A stretch of DNA of 64,000 nt, taken from an uncultured Bacilli bacterium (GTDB lineage: Bacteria; Bacillota_I; Bacilli_A; RF39; UBA660). The notes beneath the pieces were generated by a model. It was not told where the DNA came from and did no database searches. It saw only the letters and a program-made list of their open reading frames with translations. How positions within the stretch are numbered: the stretch's first letter is position 1; each line of letters opens with the position of its first letter. The translations under genes and the position numbers were made by a program. The DNA is taken from contig CAKPJX010000003.1 of the NCBI GenBank assembly GCA_934163035.1, positions 1 through 64,000 of the forward strand, given 5' to 3'. Shown here in pieces: positions 44,359 to 52,305 of the stretch.

Positions 44359-45198
44359 TCACTTTTCCTTACACATTTCTTTATAAACTACAGACTTAGC
44401 AATGTTTCTTTCTTTTGCTACTAGTTTTATTGCATCACTCTTACTCATACCATCACTAACATATAACATAACGTGTTCACTAATACTCATATCAGAAAAA
44501 TTATTTAATTCATTATTACCAGATACAACAATGACAAATTCCCCCTTTAAAGTAGAAACATTATCAATTAAATTACTAACTCTATCTCTAATTATTTCTT
44601 CATGAATCTTAGATATTTCTCTATTGATACTAATATATCTATCTCCAAAAATATCATAAATATTCTTCAAAGTCTGATTAAGTCTATGAACGGACTCATA
44701 CAGTATTATTGTATATGGTAAATTTTTTAAGTTTTCTAATTCTCTTAATTGCTTAGAACTCTTTGCATTTAAAAAACCATAAAACAGAAAAGGTGAAGGA
44801 TTAATGCCAGATGAAATAAGTGCTGGAACAAAAGCTGTCGCCCCAGGTAAAGCAATAACATTATAATTATTCTTAATAACCTCATCAACAACAGTATAAC
44901 CAGGATCACTAATAATTGGAGTACCTTGATCAGTAACCAAAGCAAGATTTAAACCAGCATCCAACTTACTAACTATAACAGACTTCATTTTTTCTTCATT
45001 ATACTTATGGCAACTAACAAGTTTTTTCTTTATATCATAAAAACTTAGTAATTTTAAAGTCTCTCTAGTATCCTCACACAAAACTAAATCTACCATCTTT
45101 AAAACATTTAAAGAACGTATAGTAATATCCTCTAAATTACCTATTGGTGTAGGGACTAAATATAAACTTGGTCTTCCATCATAACTCTTTTGATTCAT
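44359..45198 (-). CDS. rsmI: 16S rRNA (cytidine1402-2'-O)-methyltransferase
   Basis: A 279-residue tetrapyrrole-methylase-fold enzyme. The start LYLVPTPIGNLEDITIRSLN, LCEDTRETLKLL, LVTDQGTPIISDPGY, ALPGATAFVPALISSG and FYGFLNAKSSKQ are all typical of RsmI (YabC/YraL). It modifies C1402 near the decoding centre. GGAGGTTGCAAG precedes the ATG, which overlaps the trmN6 stop by 4 nt. In Bacillus it lies before abrB and metS; here it is in the mfd run. Confidence 0.96.
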   Translation of the reverse strand: MNQKSYDGRPSLYLVPTPIGNLEDITIRSLNVLKMVDLVLCEDTRETLKLLSFYDIKKKLVSCHKYNEEKMKSVIVSKLDAGLNLALVTDQGTPIISDPGYTVVDEVIKNNYNVIALPGATAFVPALISSGINPSPFLFYGFLNAKSSKQLRELENLKNLPYTIILYESVHRLNQTLKNIYDIFGDRYISINREISKIHEEIIRDRVSNLIDNVSTLKGEFVIVVSGNNELNNFSDMSISEHVMLYVSDGMSKSDAIKLVAKERNIAKSVVYKEMCKEK

Positions 45199-45923
45199 CT
45201 TGCAACCTCCTTCATCAATAATTCATACTCAGAAGAAAATGTACCATCATTATCATATAAAACAAATGGTTTTTCAATCTTTAAACCTGGTTTCCCATTT
45301 TTTATTCCCTCAATTAAAATCATTATAGAATTCTTTTCTAACTTAGAGTAGACAAATCTAATTCTTTTAGGTTCAATTTTATTTAATCTAAACTGATCAA
45401 TTATTTCTAAAAGTCTATCTGGTCTATGAACAATAGCAAAAAGACCATTATTTTTCAAAATTTTTCTAGTAACAGAAAAGACACCACTCAAATCTATTGC
45501 TACTTCATGCCTAGCTATAACCTTTTCTTCACTCAAATTAAGACAACTATTCTCAGTATATTTAAAAAATGGAGGATTACAGGTTACTACATCAAAAGTC
45601 TCACAATTACTATCAGCAAAATCTTTCATATCCTGATTAATAATTGAAATTTGTTCTGAAAGATTATTACATTTAATCGATTCAGTTGCTAAAGATGCCA
45701 ATTTTTCTTGTATTTCTACTCCAACAATCTTTTTATCAGTGCGCAAAGATAAAATTAAAGGAATAACTCCATTTCCACAACCTAAATCAGCATAATTTTT
45801 ATCCCGTAACCTTATGCTAACAAAATTAGCAAGCATAACACTATCAAGAGAAAAAGAAAAATAATCATCTTCTTGCAAAATTTTTAGATTTTTATATCCA
45901 AGTATATCATTAATTCTCTTCAT
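45195..45923 (-). CDS. trmN6: tRNA1(Val) (adenine37-N6)-methyltransferase-like protein
   Basis: A 242-residue class I methyltransferase with SAM motif YADLGCGNGVIPLILSL and the N6-adenine-type motif VTCNPPFFKYTENSCLNLSE. By position (ricT-yabB-rsmI) it is the YabB orthologue, annotated as the enzyme for N6-methylation of adenine in tRNA. The start overlaps the ricT stop by 14 nt. The yabA gene usually between ricT and yabB is absent. Substrate is assigned by family. Confidence 0.88.
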   Translation of the reverse strand: MKRINDILGYKNLKILQEDDYFSFSLDSVMLANFVSIRLRDKNYADLGCGNGVIPLILSLRTDKKIVGVEIQEKLASLATESIKCNNLSEQISIINQDMKDFADSNCETFDVVTCNPPFFKYTENSCLNLSEEKVIARHEVAIDLSGVFSVTRKILKNNGLFAIVHRPDRLLEIIDQFRLNKIEPKRIRFVYSKLEKNSIMILIEGIKNGKPGLKIEKPFVLYDNDGTFSSEYELLMKEVAR

Positions 45924-46713
45924 TTATTAACTCTTCCACTTCAATTTCAACTATCCCATTTTCTTTTAAATCTATAGCTACCACATTTCTAAAAATATCA
46001 ATAGAAGTAACCTTACCAGTACCTTTTTTTGTAGTAAGTACTGAGCCAACTTTAGGATATTTTTTTTTTATTTCTGTATATAAATCATTTTCATATCCAA
46101 GACAGCAAAAAAGTCTGCCACATACACCATTAATTTTAGAAGGATTCAAAGCCAAAAATTGATTTTTAGCCATATTAATTGAAACGCTATTAAAGTCAGT
46201 TAAAAAACTATTACAGCATAAGAACAAACCACATGGTCCTAATCCACCAATCCTTTTTGCCTTATCTCTAACACCAATTTGTCTAAGTTCAATTCTTGTT
46301 TTATATTTTTGAGCAAGTTTCTTTGCTAATTCCCTAAAATCAATTCTATCATCAGCATTAAAATATAAAAGTAATTGTGATCTATCAAAAGTATAATAGG
46401 AATCAATAAAATTCATTGGTAATTTTAAATCTAATGCAAATTTTTTAGCATCAATTAAAGCTTTATTTGCATCACTTTTATTTTGTTCTATAACTTTTAA
46501 ATCATCAATAGTAGCTTTTCGCAAAAATTCATCATGCAAAATAACAACATTCTCATCTTTTTCAAGATACGGTTTAGACTTAACAACTCCAACTTGATTA
46601 CTTTCATCAACTCTAAGAATAACATAATCTCCTACATCAAAATTATTATTATCATAACTAACAAAAACAATTCCTTTAGTAGCTATTATTTCAATCCTGA
46701 CTACATTAACCAT
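45910..46713 (-). CDS. ricT: PSP1-domain protein RicT (YaaT)
   Basis: A 267-residue PSP1-family protein. The C-terminal cysteine clusters GLGPCGLFLCCNSFL and GVCGRLFCCLGYEND match RicT, which with RicA and RicF forms an Fe-S-containing complex that promotes RNase Y processing, sporulation, competence and biofilm formation in Bacillus. RicA and RicF genes are not in the window. AGGAGGTAACATAG precedes the ATG, which overlaps the holB stop by 8 nt. The holB-ricT order is conserved. Confidence 0.94.
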   Translation of the reverse strand: MVNVVRIEIIATKGIVFVSYDNNNFDVGDYVILRVDESNQVGVVKSKPYLEKDENVVILHDEFLRKATIDDLKVIEQNKSDANKALIDAKKFALDLKLPMNFIDSYYTFDRSQLLLYFNADDRIDFRELAKKLAQKYKTRIELRQIGVRDKAKRIGGLGPCGLFLCCNSFLTDFNSVSINMAKNQFLALNPSKINGVCGRLFCCLGYENDLYTEIKKKYPKVGSVLTTKKGTGKVTSIDIFRNVVAIDLKENGIVEIEVEELINEEN

Positions 46714-47578
46714 CTATGTTACCTCCTATTACCTTAGCAAAAAATTGATCCAACCACAATTTATAGTTAACATTAAATTCCAACTTAATAACTTCATCAT
46801 CTATTATAGAAATCATTTTAATAATTTTTTCAATTGATAAAGAAGATAAAAGCTCCAAAATATTATCAAAATTAATTATAGTTTTTTCACAAGCCCTACT
46901 ATCCAAATAAATCATTAATATCTTCTCAATATCCAACAATTTCTTTTTAGTAACCAATTTATCGCTCATCAACGAGCTTATTATATCATTATAGTTAGTA
47001 AAAAGTCTATCACCACTAAAAAGCAATTTTATTAAACTAAAATTTTCTTCAGAAAAAATATCATCAGAAATTCCATCATTAGATGTAGATAGACTTTGAC
47101 ATCTAGAAACAATAGTATCAAGAACTTTAAATTTATTAGTTGTTAATAGTATTGCTATTATATTATCTTCAGGTTCCTCTAAAAATTTAAGAATAGTATT
47201 AGCAGCAGACAAATTCAGTTTTTCAGCTTCTTTTATAACATATATTTGTTTATTATCAAGAAATGATTTTTTTTTAAAATCTTCCTGTAAATTAATTATT
47301 TGTTGTTTTTTAATTTCTTTCCCATCAGGCTGAATAATTCTAAAATCAGGATAATTATTTGTATCAACTAAGTTACAAACATTGCATTTTCCACAATCTA
47401 ATTCATTGGCATGATTGGAGTTCTTGCAAAGAAGCAGTTTTACAAAAATAGTAATTAAAGGAAAATCTTTATCATAATCAGAAATTTCAATTAAATAAGC
47501 ATGAGAAACAGTATTATAAAATACTGCTTTTTCTATGAAATTAATAAAATTATGATTAGATAAATTTAAATTTTCCAT
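46706..47578 (-). CDS. holB: DNA polymerase III delta' subunit
   Basis: A 290-residue clamp-loader subunit. It shows the AAA-like fold with zinc knuckle (CGKCNVCN), EAEKLNLSAANTILKFLEEPEDNIIAILLT, and the SRC motif VSRCQSL. The P-loop is degenerate, as is normal for delta'. It helps load the DnaN clamp made by the same region. GAGGTAGTT precedes the ATG; bofA ends 7 nt upstream. Bacillus has tmk, yaaQ and yaaR between bofA and holB; these are missing here. Confidence 0.93.
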   Translation of the reverse strand: MENLNLSNHNFINFIEKAVFYNTVSHAYLIEISDYDKDFPLITIFVKLLLCKNSNHANELDCGKCNVCNLVDTNNYPDFRIIQPDGKEIKKQQIINLQEDFKKKSFLDNKQIYVIKEAEKLNLSAANTILKFLEEPEDNIIAILLTTNKFKVLDTIVSRCQSLSTSNDGISDDIFSEENFSLIKLLFSGDRLFTNYNDIISSLMSDKLVTKKKLLDIEKILMIYLDSRACEKTIINFDNILELLSSLSIEKIIKMISIIDDEVIKLEFNVNYKLWLDQFFAKVIGGNIDG

Positions 47579-47585
47579 AACTACC

Positions 47586-47771
47586 TCACAAAACTAGAAT
47601 TTTAAATAATATAAGAGCAATCATTCCTGAAACTCCTAAGACAGCAGTAAATAAAATAGTAAAAATATTAATAGGAATAGTACTATTAAAATTAACTGCA
47701 ATTAAATTATATCCATAAAGAATAAAAGAACATAAAATAAATCTTTTTAAAATCATTAACATAGTTTTCAT
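47586..47771 (-). CDS. bofA: BofA-like inhibitor of pro-SigK processing (short form)
   Basis: A 61-residue membrane protein aligning with the C-terminal two-thirds of BofA: FILYGYNLIAVNFNSTIPIN, then ILFTAVLGVSGMIALILFKILVL, close to the Bacillus INLVTTAISGILGIPGIAAL block. The first membrane helix of Bacillus BofA (87 residues) is absent. BofA holds the SpoIVFB protease inactive until an engulfed forespore signals. Position after recR matches dnaX-ybaB-recR-yaaL-bofA. AGGAGGCTATT precedes the ATG. Its presence implies SigK-type control. Confidence 0.85.
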   Translation of the reverse strand: MKTMLMILKRFILCSFILYGYNLIAVNFNSTIPINIFTILFTAVLGVSGMIALILFKILVL

Positions 47772-47809
47772 AATAGCCTCCTAATGAAAACTATGAAAAA
47801 CAAAAAATA

Positions 47810-48406
47810 TTATTCTATTTCTTTACGATCCTTTAAGGCTCTCTCTAAAGTTAAGCTATCAACATACTCCATATCAACACCTATAGGAACACCATTAGCC
47901 AATTTAGTAATAGAAATATTCATATCAGATAAAATCTTTTTAATATATAAAGCAGTCGTTTCACCTTCAATGCTAGGCTTAAATGCAAAAATGATTTCAG
48001 AAAAGCCCTCCTTTTCAACCCTATCAACTAATTTATCAATACCTATATCTTCTGGATTAATACCGTCTAATGGAGATATAAGTCCTTCTAGAACATGATA
48101 CTTTCCATTAAACATATTCTGCTTTTCAAATAAAAAAACTGTTTTTACATCTTCAACAACACACAAAATATTAGAATTTCTAGATAAGTCACTGCATATA
48201 GAACAATATTCATTTTCAGTTAAAACATTACATTTCGCACATTTATGTATTTTGCTTTTTACATCAACCAAACTATTAGAAAAGAACTCCACCTGATCAC
48301 CATCCATACCTAAAACACAAAAAGCCAGCCTCTCAGCTGTTTTTTCTCCTATTCCAGGTAACATTTTAAAAGATTCTATTAAGTTTTTAATACTATCAGG
48401 ATACAT
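47810..48406 (-). CDS. recR: Recombination protein RecR
   Basis: A 198-residue RecFOR mediator with a helix-hairpin-helix (FKMLPGIGEKTAERLAF), a C4 zinc finger (CAKCNVLTENEYCSICSD), a Toprim domain (LCVVEDVKTVFLFEKQ, then YHVLEGLISPLDGI) and a conserved C-terminus (ITKLANGVPIGVDMEYVDSLTLERAL). It loads RecA on gapped DNA with RecF and RecO. It follows ybaB by 8 nt. The ribosome site is weak, suggesting coupling to ybaB. Confidence 0.97.
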   Translation of the reverse strand: MYPDSIKNLIESFKMLPGIGEKTAERLAFCVLGMDGDQVEFFSNSLVDVKSKIHKCAKCNVLTENEYCSICSDLSRNSNILCVVEDVKTVFLFEKQNMFNGKYHVLEGLISPLDGINPEDIGIDKLVDRVEKEGFSEIIFAFKPSIEGETTALYIKKILSDMNISITKLANGVPIGVDMEYVDSLTLERALKDRKEIE

Positions 48407-48414
48407 ATTAAATA

Positions 48415-48711
48415 TTAAAATAAACCTGGTATATTACCAAACTTTCCCATCTTTTTTTCAGTTGCTGCATCAACTTTAGAAAAAGCATCATTCAAAGCAA
48501 CCATAATCATATCTTCCAAAATTTCAAGATCATCGGTGCCAAGATTGTCTTTATCTTGAATTTCAACTTTTGTTACCTTTTTAGAACCAAGTACGGTAAC
48601 TTTAACTAAAGAACTTTCACCAACAAATTCAGTAGCATCAAGTTCTTCTTTAACCTTTAACATATCTCTTTGTAAAGCTTGGGCTTGTTTCATCATAGCT
48701 TGTATATTCAT
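48415..48711 (-). CDS. ybaB: Nucleoid-associated protein, YbaB/EbfC family
   Basis: A 98-residue dimeric DNA-binding protein. It has MNIQAMMKQAQALQRDMLKV, then VKVTVLGSKKVTKVEIQDKD and a C-terminal helix MIMVALNDAFSKVDAATEKKMGKF. It lies between dnaX and recR, a pairing conserved across bacteria. AAAAAGGAGATATTAT precedes the ATG. The role is nucleoid binding with a link to recombination or replication; the mechanism is unsettled in the family. Confidence 0.96.
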   Translation of the reverse strand: MNIQAMMKQAQALQRDMLKVKEELDATEFVGESSLVKVTVLGSKKVTKVEIQDKDNLGTDDLEILEDMIMVALNDAFSKVDAATEKKMGKFGNIPGLF

Positions 48712-48725
48712 ATAATATCTCCTTT

Positions 48726-50429
48726 TTAATTAAATTCTACTAAATCACCAAATAATTTAACAGCTTCATTTTGTATTATATCATCATTTTCTAAATCATC
48801 AAACAATTCTTTTGGTTCTTCCATAACAGTATAGTTTTTTCCAGATCTAATTGCAGAAATATACTTACTTTTTTCTTCATTCCATACATCATCACTAATA
48901 AAGGCCAATTTTTTATTAGAATTTGTTATTTTATTGAAAACTGCACTAATCTTGTCAATGATTTCTAAGTTTTTTTTCACAATTGAATCATATTCAAAAC
49001 TTATTATAATATTATTAGTAGATGATGCTCTTATTTTTCCGTCAAGTAAACTACAAACCAAGTAACCTATTTTCTTATCAAATGTATAATCCTTCAACAA
49101 TTCAAATTTTTGTTGATCATTTCTTAAAATGCTCTTGTCTGCTAACGCCAACGTATTATTAACTCTAACAATCATTATTTCTTCAATATTATTAGGAATT
49201 TTTTGCTTTATGTTATTGTCTGCCAAAACTGAATCATTTTGAACCGAACCAGCAATACCTAAATTATTAATTTTTTCATGATAATCATCAATATCTTTAT
49301 CAGCTGCATTTTTTACATCAACAAGCGTGTTATTAATAACCGTTTCCTGATTAGAATTTATTTCCCGGGAAATAATTTTATCATTTTTACTAATAGAATC
49401 AACAAATCCAAGTAGCAATAATTCAAAAGAAATTCTAGGATTATTGCCTTTTTTAATATCGAACATTTTTTCGCACAACAATGAAGTTAATGTTTCAACA
49501 TCATTCAATTCATATGGACATAATGTGCCACTTATATAATAATCCACAAGCATATCTCTAAGAAAATACATAAGTTGAGAAGCTATTTCAACAATATTCT
49601 TACCATTGGAATCAAATAAATTTATTTGTCTTAATAGTTCTGACATATTTTTTTGAAATATACACTGAGTAAATTTTTCCAGTTCTGAAACACCAATCAT
49701 ATCATTTAATTCATAAAAATCAGACAATTCTATCATTTCATTTTCATTCTTATAGGCTTTTAATTTATCAAGAATACCCAAAGCATCCCTTAGTCCACCA
49801 TCAGATATTCTAGCTATTTCATTAAGAACATTATCATCTATTAAAATTTTTTCTTTTGAACAAACAAATCTTAATTTTTCAATTAAAGATAGCAAAGAAA
49901 TCTTTTTAAATGAAAAACATTGGCATCTAGAAACAATAGTTTCAGGAACTTTTTGTGGATCCGTTGTAGCCAAAATAAAAATAATATGTTCAGGTGGCTC
50001 TTCAAGAATTTTCAATAAAGCATTGAAAGCTCCAATCGAAAGCATATGAACTTCATCAATAATGTAAACTTTAAATTTTAATTGAGATGGAACAAGCATT
50101 GCATTATTTTTAAGTTCTCTTATTTCATCAACACCATTATTAGAAGCAGCATCCATTTCTATAATATCAATACAATCCCTATCCAAAGATATAAGACAAT
50201 TATCACATTTTTCACAGCAATTTCCATTAATTGGATCTAAACAATTAACAGCTCTAGCTAATATTTTAGAAACAGTAGTCTTTCCAACTCCCCTAGGGCC
50301 AAAAAACATATATGCATGACTAAAATTTTTATGCTCAATTGCATTTTTTAATGTTTTAACTATAACATCTTGTCCGACAACATCATCAAAACTATGAGGC
50401 CTATATTTTCTATATAAAGCATGATACAT
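48726..50429 (-). CDS. dnaX: DNA polymerase III gamma/tau subunit
   Basis: A 567-residue clamp-loader ATPase. Walker A is FFGPRGVGKTTVSKILARAV, the zinc site CCEKCDNC, Walker B IIDEVHML, and the SRC motif SRCQCF. Domain III ends near residue 350 and a tau-type tail of about 200 residues follows. No frameshift site for a short gamma form was noticed. The coding sequence contains a Noc-type palindrome (49360-49373) in the tau tail, encoding IISREI. A -10-like TATAAT (50452-50457) lies just upstream, after the tadA terminator. Confidence 0.96.
   Translation of the reverse strand: MYHALYRKYRPHSFDDVVGQDVIVKTLKNAIEHKNFSHAYMFFGPRGVGKTTVSKILARAVNCLDPINGNCCEKCDNCLISLDRDCIDIIEMDAASNNGVDEIRELKNNAMLVPSQLKFKVYIIDEVHMLSIGAFNALLKILEEPPEHIIFILATTDPQKVPETIVSRCQCFSFKKISLLSLIEKLRFVCSKEKILIDDNVLNEIARISDGGLRDALGILDKLKAYKNENEMIELSDFYELNDMIGVSELEKFTQCIFQKNMSELLRQINLFDSNGKNIVEIASQLMYFLRDMLVDYYISGTLCPYELNDVETLTSLLCEKMFDIKKGNNPRISFELLLLGFVDSISKNDKIISREINSNQETVINNTLVDVKNAADKDIDDYHEKINNLGIAGSVQNDSVLADNNIKQKIPNNIEEIMIVRVNNTLALADKSILRNDQQKFELLKDYTFDKKIGYLVCSLLDGKIRASSTNNIIISFEYDSIVKKNLEIIDKISAVFNKITNSNKKLAFISDDVWNEEKSKYISAIRSGKNYTVMEEPKELFDDLENDDIIQNEAVKLFGDLVEFN
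49360..49373. promoter_or_regulatory. Noc-binding-site palindrome inside dnaX
   Basis: ATTTCCCGGGAAAT, identical to the Bacillus Noc-binding sequence, within an 18-bp perfect palindrome (49358-49375). It is one of four in the window and the only one in coding sequence. Confidence 0.75.
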
Positions 50430-50469
50430 TATAAAACCTCCCTACAGACCAATTATATCACATATAAAG

Positions 50470-50501
50470 AAAAAAAAAGAAGACAATTACATTGTTCTTC
50501 T
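50470..50501 (-). terminator. Intrinsic terminator after tadA
   Basis: AGAAG(A)ACAAT / ATTGTCTTCT with a GTA loop (50478-50501) and an eight-T run on the minus strand, overlapping the tadA stop. Confidence 0.8.
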
Positions 50502-50936
50502 ATCAGAAAAAAAACGTTGCATTAGACTTTTTGCTTTTAAAGGTAAAACATCATTATAAAATTCTACAGATGGATTAATTGATTCCGAATTAAATATTTT
50601 ACTGATTATATCATAATTATTATCATCACTATTTTTTAGTGCTGCATAAACACGTTTAATACGGGATTGTCTAATTGCACTGGCACACATAGGACATGGT
50701 TCCAAAGTAACATACATTTCACAATCATTTAAACGCCAATTCTTTAGTTTTTTTGATGCTTTAATAATTGCTAAAATTTCAGCATGATTAATTGAAGAAT
50801 TACACTTTTCCTTAGTATTATACGCCCTTGATATTACACATCCATCTTTAACAATAACAGCACCAACAGGTACTTCACCGATAGAGCAAGCTTTCTGTGC
50901 TTGTTTCAGTGCCATATTCATATATTTAATATTCAT
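50487..50936 (-). CDS. tadA: tRNA-specific adenosine deaminase
   Basis: A 149-residue deaminase making inosine at the wobble position of tRNA-Arg(ACG). The zinc and catalytic motifs are NHAEILAI and LEPCPMCASAI. The frame opens with a GTG at 50945 that is part of the ribosome site; the ATG at 50936 follows TTAGGTGAATTTT. It directly follows the SRP RNA gene and precedes dnaX. In B. subtilis the SRP RNA instead lies between tadA and dnaX. Confidence 0.96.
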   Translation of the reverse strand: MNIKYMNMALKQAQKACSIGEVPVGAVIVKDGCVISRAYNTKEKCNSSINHAEILAIIKASKKLKNWRLNDCEMYVTLEPCPMCASAIRQSRIKRVYAALKNSDDNNYDIISKIFNSESINPSVEFYNDVLPLKAKSLMQRFFSDRRTM

Positions 50937-50956
50937 AAAATTCACCTAAAATAAAA

Positions 50957-51028
50957 GTGCACATGAAAGGTTAATATTAAGGCTGCTATCTTCCGATTCT
51001 GACCTGGTTCTATCTCTCTCATTGCACG
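50957..51028 (-). ncRNA. ffs: Bacterial small signal recognition particle RNA
   Basis: The minus strand reads CCAGGTCAGAATCGGAAGAT then AGCAGCC, the conserved SRP Alu-less helix-8 core with a GGAA tetraloop that binds Ffh. The ends pair: GTGCAATGAGAG at the 5' side with CTTTCATGTGCAC at the 3' side. About 72 nt fits the small 4.5S-type RNA rather than the long Bacillus 6S-type scRNA. It has its own promoter. No terminator separates it from tadA, so processing or read-through is likely. Ends are within a few nt. Confidence 0.9.
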
Positions 51029-51033
51029 TATTT

Positions 51034-51062
51034 ATTCTAATACATATATTAATTTTTGTAAA
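51034..51062 (-). promoter_or_regulatory. Promoter of the SRP RNA (and tadA)
   Basis: TTTACA (51057-51062), a 17-bp spacer and TAGAAT (51034-51039) on the minus strand. The predicted start coincides with the 5' end of the SRP RNA at about 51028. Confidence 0.65.
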
Positions 51063-51097
51063 CAACTTTTTTAAAATAAGTCTATTAACGCAAAATT

Positions 51098-51111
51098 ATT
51101 TCCCGGGAAAT
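51098..51111. promoter_or_regulatory. Noc-binding site 1
   Basis: ATTTCCCGGGAAAT, extending to a perfect 24-bp palindrome (51093-51116) with AAATT/AATTT flanks. It lies 36 bp upstream of the SRP RNA -35 box. Confidence 0.8.
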
Positions 51112-51142
51112 AATTTAAAATATTAAGAAAGCAAATTTTCAA

Positions 51143-51158
51143 TGTTCCACGTGGAACA
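51143..51158. promoter_or_regulatory. parS site 1
   Basis: TGTTCCACGTGGAACA, a perfect 16-bp palindrome matching the ParB parS pattern TGTTNCACGTGNAACA; the symmetry extends 2 bp on each side. Confidence 0.85.
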
Positions 51159-51255
51159 TTAGTAAAAATAGATATGTAATAGAATTAAAATTAGCAAAAC
51201 TAAAGTATTTGCTTCTTAGGTAACGTAATTTTACTATTAACACATAAACATTTAA

Positions 51256-51271
51256 TGTTCCACGTGGAACA
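51256..51271. promoter_or_regulatory. parS site 2
   Basis: An identical copy of TGTTCCACGTGGAACA, 113 bp from site 1, again with AA/TT flanks. Confidence 0.85.
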
Positions 51272-51461
51272 TTAGGTCTATATTAATGATAAATTAATTA
51301 TATATCACAATTTCAATAAAAATAAGAGTCGTTATCAAGTCACTAATAAATTTCAAAGCTTAAATATTTTTTCAAAAACACCTATCATTAAAGCAAAGCA
51401 AATATTAAAATCCATATACTATAAATATAATAATAGCAAATAATATTTTTGTACTAAGCAA

Positions 51462-51477
51462 TGTTCCACGTGGAACA
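51462..51477. promoter_or_regulatory. parS site 3
   Basis: An identical copy of TGTTCCACGTGGAACA, 206 bp from site 2, with A/T flanks. Confidence 0.85.
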
Positions 51478-51531
51478 TTAAAAATAGATGCCTATGTTGC
51501 TAAAAAATATTAAGTTTTATTAATTCAAATT

Positions 51532-51545
51532 ATTTCCCGGGAAAT
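51532..51545. promoter_or_regulatory. Noc-binding site 2
   Basis: ATTTCCCGGGAAAT with the same 24-bp extended palindrome (51527-51550), 55 bp from parS site 3. Confidence 0.8.
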
Positions 51546-52022
51546 AATTTATCTTAAAATTTTGCAATATATTACTCTATTTTTATATTTTATAAATACT
51601 TACAAGTAAAATAGTTTTAATCTTTTTCACATAAAACAAATATTATATAAATAAATCTATACTATAAAACTTGTTGAATTTTCTATATTACCTTGAAATT
51701 TAAATACCATTTTCCATTGAATACCCATAAAATGAATAAAAATTAAAATTTTGCAATTTTAATCAACATCTTTATAATTAACTTATATCTATTACTCAGC
51801 ATAACACATTTTATTAAATATATATTGCTATGAAACAATATTTATATTTTCTACTATATTTTTTAAACAATTAATAATCAAAGCTAATTTTCAAATATTA
51901 CCAACTTTATTAATATACTTAGCAACAAATTTAAAATCTATAATCAATATTTTACTTTATACAACTTAGCATAGATGTCTTTTAAATATCACTTTCAATT
52001 AAAAAAGACATTTTAGTGTAAT

Positions 52023-52046
52023 AAAAAAGCACATCAAGTGGTGCGA
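52023..52046 (-). terminator. Possible intrinsic terminator downstream of gyrA
   Basis: The minus strand reads GCACCACTTGATGTGC then TTTTTTATT. The stem is short (4-5 bp) but GC-containing, followed by a six-T run. Confidence 0.4.
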
Positions 52047-52069
52047 TTGAAATTTCAATTTAAGAAATT

Positions 52070-52083
52070 ATTTCCCGGGAAAT
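52070..52083. promoter_or_regulatory. Noc-binding site 3
   Basis: ATTTCCCGGGAAAT with the 24-bp extended palindrome (52065-52088), 247 bp from the gyrA stop. Confidence 0.8.
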
Positions 52084-52214
52084 AATTTAAACATTATAAA
52101 AGGTAAATATTGCCAATTAAAATAGTAATAAAATTTTCACAACAGAAATTTATAGCATTTTACTGAATGATCAAAAATATATCAAATTGCATACTTTAAA
52201 TAATTACTAAAACA

Positions 52215-52243
52215 AAAAAATTATTTCAAAGAAATAATTTTTT
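52215..52243 (-). terminator. Symmetric terminator hairpin downstream of gyrA
   Basis: AAAAAATTATTTC / GAAATAATTTTTT, a 13-bp stem with a 3-nt loop. Its A- and T-tails allow termination in either direction. Confidence 0.6.
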
Positions 52244-52305
52244 ATTACCGAAAAATATTTTATCCACAAGCAAAATATTAATAAAATCTTAAACAATTAT
52301 AAAGA

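Noticed and set aside
48726..50429. Programmed frameshift in dnaX giving a gamma form
   Set aside because: No convincing slippery A-run with a downstream hairpin was seen at the domain III end.
51093..52088. Repeated palindromes as a CRISPR array or transposon ends
   Set aside because: Two different palindrome classes at irregular spacing, without spacers of even length, cas genes or a transposase. They match parS and Noc sites.
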